NCBI GenBank assembly: GCA_963760225.1
Contig: CAVXCD010000003.1
Span: forward strand, 1,612,001 to 1,676,000
Direction: 5' to 3'
DNA from: 13-2-20CM-66-19 sp963760225
Lineage (GTDB): Bacteria > Pseudomonadota > Gammaproteobacteria > Steroidobacterales > Steroidobacteraceae
Length of the DNA: 64,000 nt
A program made the translations under genes and the position numbers. Positions 53,882 through 64,000 of this stretch are shown here, piece after piece; positions within the stretch are counted from its first letter, which is position 1; the number at the start of each line of letters is the position of its first letter. The notes under the pieces are model-generated. The model was given only the letters and a program-made list of their open reading frames with translations. It was not told where the DNA came from and ran no database searches.

Positions 53882-55699
53882 TCAGCCAAAGGTAAAGGAG
53901 TACGCCTGCACGCCGGCGTCCAGGAATTCGATCGCGAAGGTGTGCTCACCCTCGGGGTGAGCCTGGCGGATCAGCTGATAGAGGCGCTGCTCGCTCACCG
54001 CTCCGCTGCCATCGGCTTGCACGTCCATACCGCGATCCGCTCCCGGGGCGTGCCCGTCGAGGGTCACGAGGAAGTGTACCGGCGGACCTCCGGGCGCGCT
54101 GCCGAGCACCAGGTGCAAATCGCGCGCGCGGAAGCGGAACACGATGCTGGCGTGCGCGGCGGTTGCCAGTACCTGCTCGCCCTGTACCTGCCATGAGCCT
54201 GCCAGCGCCCACTGATTCAACTGCAGCGTACCCGGCGCCGTGTAGCGGTGCGTGGCATCACGCACCGCACCACTCGGGGAGACAAAGTTCGCCGCGCGCT
54301 GGTAGCCCAGATAGGTTTCCGGGGAATTCACATCCGCCTCATCCGCCGCCGCTTCAACACCGCTGGCCTGCACCGCGGTGGCCGCGGGGGTGAGCTGTGC
54401 CGCGCCGGCCTCCGTGAGCAGCTGCCGTATGAGCTGCTCGGAACCGGCGTAATCACCCTCACCGAAATGGTGGCCGCGGATACGGCCCTGCGCATCGATG
54501 AAGTAGTGCGCGGGCCAGTATTGATTACTGAAGCCGCTCCAGATGGCGTAGTCGTTGTCGAGCGCCACCGGGTAGGTAATCCCTAAGTCGCGCACCGCAC
54601 GCTTCACATTGTCGAGGTTTTTCTCGAAGGCGAACTCCGGCGCATGCACGCCGATCACAACCAGCCCCTGGCTGGCGTAGCGCGCGTACCAGCTCTTCAC
54701 GTACGGCAGCGCGCGCAGGCAGTTGATACAGGAATAGGTCCAGAAATCGATCAGCACCACCTTGCCGCGCAGCGCCTGCGGGGTGAGCGGCGGGGAATTC
54801 AGCCAGGCGACTGCGCCGCTCAGGGGCGGCAGTTCGCCTTCGACGGGCGGTGCGCCTGCGGGCGGTGCGCTCGCGGACATCATGGCGTTGCCGTTCATGG
54901 CGCCGGACATGGCGCCAGACATGGAGCCGCTCATAGTGCCGCTCATCGCTCCAGACATCGCCATCGCCCCGCCCGGGGAGTCTCTGGACCCGATGCGCTC
55001 GAGCAGCGACTGTTCGAAGTGATTGGTGCTGTTGACCGACAGGCGGGTGAGGATGCCGGTGTCCCAGCCCAATGCGATGGCCGCCACCGCAACGAGTACC
55101 GCGACTCCCAGCACGCGGCGCAGCCACTCGCCTGCGGCAAAGGAGCGCTTCATGGCGGCGATCACGCGCGTGCTCGCGGCGGCCGCGACTGCCAGTGAGG
55201 TGGCGGCGCCCAGAGCGTAAGCGAGCAGCAGCACGGTGGTGGTGGCGCTCGGCCCGCGCAGCGCCGCGCCGGTGAGAATCAGGCCGAGGATCGGGCCGGC
55301 GCACGGTGCCCACAGAAACCCGGTCGCCACGCCGAGCAGCAGCGAGGAGGCGATGCCGACGCGGCCGGGTTTGCCGGACATGAGGCGCGAGCCGAACGCC
55401 ACGAATGGTCGCGTCACCCAGTCGGCGAAGCGCCGTGACAGGAGCGCGAACGCGCTCAGGGCCAACAGCACCATCGCCAGTACGCGGCCGTAGTCATTGA
55501 GATGCACGGCCCACGAGCCCCCCACTGCGGCGAGCGTCGAGAGGGCGGCGAAGGTTGCCGCCATGCCGATCAGCAGCGGCAGCGTGCTGCGCGCGAAGGG
55601 TTGTTCGGTGCGGGCCAGCACGAACGGCAGCACCGGCAGGATGCACGGACTCAATATGGTCAGTGCGCCGCCGAGAAATGCCAGTACCGCAACGATCAT
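53882..55699 (-). CDS. DipZ-like thiol:disulfide protein (CcdA domain + thioredoxin + C-terminal domain)
   Basis: 605 residues from the ATG at 55699. A CcdA/DsbD-like membrane domain (1-220) carries the paired cysteines C19 (SPCILP) and C133 (APCAGP). A linker at 246-274 contains nine Met in a repeated SGxM pattern. A thioredoxin/TlpA domain (about 295-435) has SCINC (C324, C327). A C-terminal beta-rich domain (about 455-605) matches that of mycobacterial DipZ. It should carry electrons from cytoplasmic thioredoxin to the periplasm. The stop lies 6 bases before msrB, so MsrB and MsrA are the likely recipients. Confidence 0.88.
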   Translation of the reverse strand: MIVAVLAFLGGALTILSPCILPVLPFVLARTEQPFARSTLPLLIGMAATFAALSTLAAVGGSWAVHLNDYGRVLAMVLLALSAFALLSRRFADWVTRPFVAFGSRLMSGKPGRVGIASSLLLGVATGFLWAPCAGPILGLILTGAALRGPSATTTVLLLAYALGAATSLAVAAAASTRVIAAMKRSFAAGEWLRRVLGVAVLVAVAAIALGWDTGILTRLSVNSTNHFEQSLLERIGSRDSPGGAMAMSGAMSGTMSGSMSGAMSGAMNGNAMMSASAPPAGAPPVEGELPPLSGAVAWLNSPPLTPQALRGKVVLIDFWTYSCINCLRALPYVKSWYARYASQGLVVIGVHAPEFAFEKNLDNVKRAVRDLGITYPVALDNDYAIWSGFSNQYWPAHYFIDAQGRIRGHHFGEGDYAGSEQLIRQLLTEAGAAQLTPAATAVQASGVEAAADEADVNSPETYLGYQRAANFVSPSGAVRDATHRYTAPGTLQLNQWALAGSWQVQGEQVLATAAHASIVFRFRARDLHLVLGSAPGGPPVHFLVTLDGHAPGADRGMDVQADGSGAVSEQRLYQLIRQAHPEGEHTFAIEFLDAGVQAYSFTFG

Positions 55700-55814
55700 G
55701 CAGACTCCGTCATGAGAGGGCCAAGCGGCACGCCGCGCGCTGTGCTCAGGCTCGACACAGTAATAGACCCGTGCGGCAGCCTCTTTATTGCGCTGCATGA
55801 CACGGCAGCGGCCC

Positions 55815-56459
55815 TCAGTGCCAGCTGATGCAGGGTACGTTGAGGCGCGCTGCGGCGCGCCGCGCGCACGGCGAGCCATTGACGAGCACGCGGCGATCCG
55901 CGAGCGCCAGGTGGGCAAGGTCGCTGCCGGCGTTGCCGTAGGCCATGATCTGCAGCTGCGGATAGCGCGCGCGCAGTGCTTGCAGGCAGCGTACCTTTTC
56001 GGCGCCGCGGCGGTTCGCCGTCGTGAACGCACCGTCCAAACAGTCAGCGTCCCACGCAACCCCGGTACACAGAACCTCGGCAAAGCCGAGGGCACGGCCG
56101 ATCTCCGGAACATAAAGATCGGGGCTGGCGCTCAGGAGCACAAGGGTGTCACCGCTGCGGCGGTGCGCTTCGATGGCCGCCACCGCATCGGCGTGCAGTC
56201 CGTTGGCAATCAGCTGTGGCACAAAATGCCTGGTCCAGGCACTCAGCTCCTTGCGCGTACAGCCACCGAGCACCGCGCGGATCCAGATGGATTTGAGTTC
56301 ACCCCGATCAGCAAGTCCCAGCAGGTAGCGCCCCAGCACCGGCAGCGCGCCGGGCACGCGCCGCAGGCGCGCCGGGTGGCGGCGCAGGAAGCCGGTGAGA
56401 TAGCGCGCCAGGGTGTCGTGTCGCGTGATGGTGCCGTCAAGGTCGAACAGCGCGAGCAC
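55815..56459 (-). CDS. HAD-superfamily subfamily IB phosphatase
   Basis: 214 residues from a GTG at 56459. Motif I is LFDLDGTITRHDT, motif II LLSASPDLY, and motif III/IV MAYGNAGSDLAHLAL. The phosphoserine-phosphatase-like family includes enzymes acting on phosphoserine or phospholipid head groups; the substrate is not evident. It starts 27 bases after the aconitase gene on the same strand. Confidence 0.85.
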   Translation of the reverse strand: MLALFDLDGTITRHDTLARYLTGFLRRHPARLRRVPGALPVLGRYLLGLADRGELKSIWIRAVLGGCTRKELSAWTRHFVPQLIANGLHADAVAAIEAHRRSGDTLVLLSASPDLYVPEIGRALGFAEVLCTGVAWDADCLDGAFTTANRRGAEKVRCLQALRARYPQLQIMAYGNAGSDLAHLALADRRVLVNGSPCARRAAARLNVPCISWH

Positions 56460-56486
56460 ACGCGAAGCCGTCTGGTTCTCCAGCTT

Positions 56487-60731
<4,245 letters not shown>

Positions 60732-60788
60732 GCGTGTCTCCGTGTCGGCGCGATTATATCGGTTGCCGCACGCTGCCGGCGGCCGCCC

Positions 60789-61922
60789 TCAGGCGGCGAC
60801 GCTGCGCGGTTGCGCAGCGCTCACCGTGTCGATCACCCCGCCGCCGAGACAGCGCTCAGCCTCGTAGGCGACCGCGTACTGCCCGGGCGTGACCGCGCGC
60901 TGCGGCTGCTCGAATACCACCTGCATGCCGCCGTCGGCGCGCGGCGTGAGCCGCGCTGGCTGATCGGCCTGGCGATAGCGCACCTTGAGGCGCGCCGCGA
61001 ACGGGGCCTGCCGTGGCGTCGTCAGCCAGTGCCAGTTGGCGGTGACGAGGCCCGCGCCGGCAAGCAGCGGGTGCTCGCAACCCTGCGCCACGACCAGCGT
61101 GTTGCTGGCCGGATCCTTCGCCGCCACGTACCACGGCTGGGCGGACCGGCCGGCGCGTCCGCCGATGCCGAGCCCGGCGCGCTGGCCGAGGGTGTAGAAC
61201 GCCAGCCCTTCGTGGCTGCCGAGCGCCTCGCCCTCGGCCGAGCGTATGGGGCCGGGGCTGCGCGGCAGATAGCGGGCGAGGAACTCGCGAAACGGGCGCT
61301 CGCCGATGAAGCAGATCCCGGTGCTGTCAGGCTTGTCGAACACCGGCAGCCCGGCGCGGCGCGCGCGCGCGCGCACTTCGCTCTTGTGCAGCCAGCCGAG
61401 CGGCAGCAGCGTGCGCGAGAGCTGCGCGCTGCTCAGCGCATGCAGGAAGTAGCTCTGATCCTTGGCGCCATCGACACCTTTGCACAGCGCCAGACCATCG
61501 GCTGCCGGCAGCAGGCGGGCGTAATGGCCGGTCGCGAAGTGCGTCGCACCGAGCCGGCGGGCCCACTCGAGCGCCACGCCGAACTTGATCTCGCGGTTGC
61601 ACAGCACGTCGGGGTTGGGGGTGCGGCCGGCCTCGTGCTCGCGCAGGAAGTGCCGGAAGACGCGCTCACGGTACTCGGCCGCAAAGCTCGCGCGGTGCAG
61701 CACCATGCCGAGCTCGCGCGCCACGGCGCGCGCATCCTGGAAGTCGCGGGCGGCCGTGCACTAGGCATCGTCCTCCTCCTCCCAGTTGCTCATGAACAGG
61801 CCCTGCACGTCCCAGCCGCCTTCCTTGAGCAGCAGTGCGGCGACGGCCGAGTCGACACCACCGGACAGTCCGACGATGACGCGCGCGTCGGCGGTGGGTG
61901 GGGGGAGGGCAACTTCGGACAT
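60789..61922 (-). pseudogene. mnmA: tRNA-specific 2-thiouridylase with in-frame amber codon
   Basis: From the ATG at 61922 the frame encodes MnmA (377 codons), including the P-loop VGLSGGVDSAVAALLL. A TAG at codon 54 (61761-61763) stands where the family has Tyr in the DxYCTAA motif. Beyond it the frame continues intact with the nucleophile Cys108 (NPDVLCNREIKF), KDQSYFLHAL and DSTGICFIG. MnmA thiolates U34 of Lys, Glu and Gln tRNAs. Restarting at a downstream GTG (61724) would lose the pyrophosphatase loop and should be inactive. A nonsense mutation, sequencing error or amber suppression would each fit; everything else looks functional. Confidence 0.85.
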
Positions 61923-61988
61923 GCGCTGATTTTAGCGCACTGCGCCGCCGGCTCGGCGCGGGGAAGGGTCGGGCGCGGGCGCGCGCCC

Positions 61989-62513
61989 TCAGGGGGCGAG
62001 GGCGAGGGCAGTTACCGTGCTGTTCGGCGGCGCCAGGGCGCCGCGCACGAGCTCGGGCGCACTCTGCAGATCGAGCTCGGCCACCGCCTGCAATGCCTGG
62101 CGGCGCCCGGCGAGGTAGTCGTGCACGCAGTGCAGAACGAGCGGACTGCGCAACCGCGCGCGCTGCTGCTCGAGTTCCCGCGGGGCGAGCCAGTGCGTGC
62201 GGATGATGCCGCGGTCGAGCGGTTGCGCGGGATCGTGGTTGCTGACCGATCCGGCAAAAGCGAAGCGCAGGATGGCGCGGCCGTTGGCCGGGTTGCGCCA
62301 CAGATACACGCCGACCAGGGCGTGCGGTTGAAAGCACCAGGCGGTCTCTTCGCGCGTCTCGCGCACCACCGCTGCCAGCAGCGTCTCACCGCGCTCGACG
62401 TGCCCGGCCGGCTGATTCAGCAGTACACGGCGCCTGATGCGCTCCTCTACCACGAGGAAACGCCCGTCCGTCTCGGTGACGGCCGCAACGGTAACCTCGG
62501 GCGTACGGGGCAT
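61989..62513 (-). CDS. nudJ: Nudix hydrolase, NudJ-like
   Basis: 174 residues from the ATG at 62513. The Nudix box spans about residues 37-59, beginning GHVERGETLL and ending RETREETAW, with all conserved Glu/Gly positions. In E. coli nudJ also precedes mnmA, as here. NudJ hydrolyses HMP-pyrophosphate and nucleoside phosphates. The symbol rests on synteny and size. Confidence 0.82.
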   Translation of the reverse strand: MPRTPEVTVAAVTETDGRFLVVEERIRRRVLLNQPAGHVERGETLLAAVVRETREETAWCFQPHALVGVYLWRNPANGRAILRFAFAGSVSNHDPAQPLDRGIIRTHWLAPRELEQQRARLRSPLVLHCVHDYLAGRRQALQAVAELDLQSAPELVRGALAPPNSTVTALALAP

Positions 62514-62564
62514 GGACGAGATTGTAGCCGTCCGCGGGGTGACGGTCGGGATCAACGTGGAAGC

Positions 62565-63161
62565 TTAGCCGCGGCGGGCGGCGCGCAGCCCGTGCTCGGC
62601 CGCGCTGGCGTTCCAGACCTGGTCGAACTCCTGCAGATACAGGCGGGCAGCGCTCGGGTTATTGATGTCGGCGACACCGTCCCAGCTGTCCGCGCGCATG
62701 CGGTAGACGATCGCGCGGTCGTCGGCGATGAGGTAGGCCGAGGCGCGCTGCGGCGCCTGGGCCGCGACGTAGCGGATATCGATGCAGCTCGACAGGCGCC
62801 GCCCCATGGCGACAAAGCGGTTGCTGTCGCGCATGACGCGCGTCGGCTCGGCGAGCAGCACGCGCACCTTGGCGAAGCTGCGCGTCAGCACGAAGTGTTT
62901 GACGACCTCGAGAAAGGCGCTCTGATCGTACAGGTCGGGCTCGAGGTCGGGGGTGTAGATCGACATCAGGCGCTGCGCGGTGGCGGCGATTTCGTTGACC
63001 GCTATGCGCACCTCGGCGAGCGAGGTGAGCACGGTCAGTGTCTCGGCGCCCTGGCGTGTGGACGTGCCACTGCTGCCGGGATTCACCGACTCGGAGGCGT
63101 AGCGCGCGTTCGCGAGCTGCGCCAATGCACTGTTACTGTCGAGTTCCCCGCTGATTGCCAC
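62565..63161 (-). CDS. conserved hypothetical protein between purB and nudJ
   Basis: 198 residues from the GTG at 63161; the upstream in-frame codons look non-coding. The C-terminal 130 residues (RLMSIYTPDLEPDLYD, FLEVVKHFVLTRSFAKVRVLL, AYLIADDRAIVYRMRAD) have the layout of a small alpha/beta domain seen in gammaproteobacterial proteins of unknown function (DUF7931-like, from memory). Mention of a DNA-, RNA- or membrane-related role would be guesswork. Confidence 0.6.
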   Translation of the reverse strand: MAISGELDSNSALAQLANARYASESVNPGSSGTSTRQGAETLTVLTSLAEVRIAVNEIAATAQRLMSIYTPDLEPDLYDQSAFLEVVKHFVLTRSFAKVRVLLAEPTRVMRDSNRFVAMGRRLSSCIDIRYVAAQAPQRASAYLIADDRAIVYRMRADSWDGVADINNPSAARLYLQEFDQVWNASAAEHGLRAARRG

Positions 63162-63313
63162 GCACGGCGCCCCGCATAACCTGCACGGGAGGCAGGTTGC
63201 AGGCGATCTTAGTGATGGGCGCGGGAATTGCATTGCCAAACCGGTCACGGTTTGGGTGCGCAGCGAACCGACAGTAAGTCAAAAGCGCGCGCTGGTTCGC
63301 ACTTTGCGCGCCC

Positions 63314-64000
63314 TCAGGGGCCGGCGCCATCGGTCAGCTCACGCGTAAGCTGCGCCGCGAGGCCGGTGTAATCAGCCGGCCGCAGGCCGCGCAGGCGTGC
63401 CTTCTCGGGCGCCGGCAGCGGCAGCTGCTCGATGAAGGCGGCGAGCGTCGCAGCGTCGATCGCGCGGCCGCGGGTGAACTCCTTGAGTCGCTCGTAGCCG
63501 TCCGGCACGCCGGCGGCGCGCAGCGCTGTCTGCAGCGCTTCGCCGAGCAGTTCCCATGCGCCATCGAGCTCGGCGCTCATGCGCGCGGGGTCCGCCTCGA
63601 TCTTGGTGAGGCCGCGGCCGAGCGCGTTCCACGCGATGAGCGTGTGAGCAAGCGCCACACCGCAGTTGCGCAGCACGGTCGAGTCGGTGAGGTCGCGCTG
63701 CCAGCGCGACAGCGGCAGCTTGTCGGCGAAGTGGCGCAGCAGCGCGTTGGCAACGCCGCAGTTGCCTTCGGCATTCTCGAAGTCGATCGGGTTCACCTTG
63801 TGCGGCATGGTGGACGAGCCGACCTCGCCGGCGACGGCGGCCTGGCGCAGATAGCCGAGGGAGATGTAGCCCCACACGTCGCGGCACAGGTCGATGCACA
63901 CGATGTTCACCGCCGCCAGCGCATCGCAGTACTCGCCGATCCAGTCGTGCGGCTCGATCTGCGTGGTCCAGGGGTTGTATTCCAGTCCCTGCGAGCTGAC
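63314..64000 (-). CDS. purB: adenylosuccinate lyase, C-terminal part (runs off the window)
   Basis: About 229 codons are visible. The family signature GSSTMPHKVNPIDFEN is present, and upstream sequence at the window edge (QGLEYNPWTTQIEPHDWIGE) continues the same frame. It catalyses two steps of purine synthesis, releasing fumarate. It is probably the first of the purB, hypothetical, nudJ, mnmA series on the minus strand. Confidence 0.94.
   Translation of the reverse strand, partial: VSSQGLEYNPWTTQIEPHDWIGEYCDALAAVNIVCIDLCRDVWGYISLGYLRQAAVAGEVGSSTMPHKVNPIDFENAEGNCGVANALLRHFADKLPLSRWQRDLTDSTVLRNCGVALAHTLIAWNALGRGLTKIEADPARMSAELDGAWELLGEALQTALRAAGVPDGYERLKEFTRGRAIDAATLAAFIEQLPLPAPEKARLRGLRPADYTGLAAQLTRELTDGAGP

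Overview
The window is a GC-rich, gene-dense stretch of a bacterial chromosome. The best fit is a high-GC gammaproteobacterium. The basis is the fused aspartokinase/homoserine dehydrogenase heading a thrABC operon and the purB, nudJ, mnmA neighbourhood, which resembles the enterobacterial order. No rRNA, tRNA, CRISPR array, prophage or insertion sequence is visible.

Layout. 1-1380: the end of an unidentified gene, then phenylacetate-CoA ligase (paaK). 1381-7440: a less GC-rich accessory stretch with two minus-strand genes that are coding-like but broken by many frameshifts: a secreted propeller/anchor-type protein and a TIR-membrane-TPR protein. 7442-11983: a signalling cluster made of a voltage-sensor-like membrane domain fused to a SpoIIE-type phosphatase, a STAS protein, an RsbW-like kinase, a second STAS protein, an ECF sigma factor, its membrane anti-sigma factor, and a membrane protein with 24 perfect SADHG repeats. 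12076-16150: a secreted HExxH/propeller protein and a PrsW protease. 16310-23306: paaABCDE-G-I-Z for aerobic phenylacetyl-CoA catabolism, separated from paaK by about 15 kb. 23284-31725: modCB and sulfur assimilation (cysM, cysG, cysH, a CysB-like regulator, DUF934, cysI). 31841-35574: a MaoC/CoA-lyase pair and a molybdo-enzyme maturation trio (mocA-like, unknown, xdhC). 35709-41071: thrABC plus a NERD-domain gene. 41068-44197: M20 peptidase, TatD and a TPR-like exported protein. 44255-48616: a MacAB-like efflux system. 48655-52541: threonine aldolase, an ABC-2 exporter and tryptophan dioxygenase. 52567-55699: an envelope methionine-sulfoxide repair operon (dipZ-like, msrB, msrA). 55815-60731: a HAD phosphatase and aconitase A carrying an in-frame intein. 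60789-64000: mnmA with an internal amber codon, nudJ-like, a hypothetical gene and the 3' part of purB.

How the parts work together. The paa genes activate phenylacetate, epoxidise and isomerise the ring, and open it. The cys genes reduce APS to sulfite and then sulfide, make the siroheme that CysI needs, and fix sulfide into cysteine. The signalling cluster has the gene content of a partner-switching cascade with a possible voltage input and an ECF sigma factor as possible output. DipZ probably feeds electrons to MsrA and MsrB in the periplasm.

The most unusual items are the voltage-sensor/phosphatase fusion at 7442-8743 and the 518-residue intein in aconitase. The intein sits immediately before a cysteine expected to ligate the [4Fe-4S] cluster, so the splice junction residue is itself a cluster ligand.
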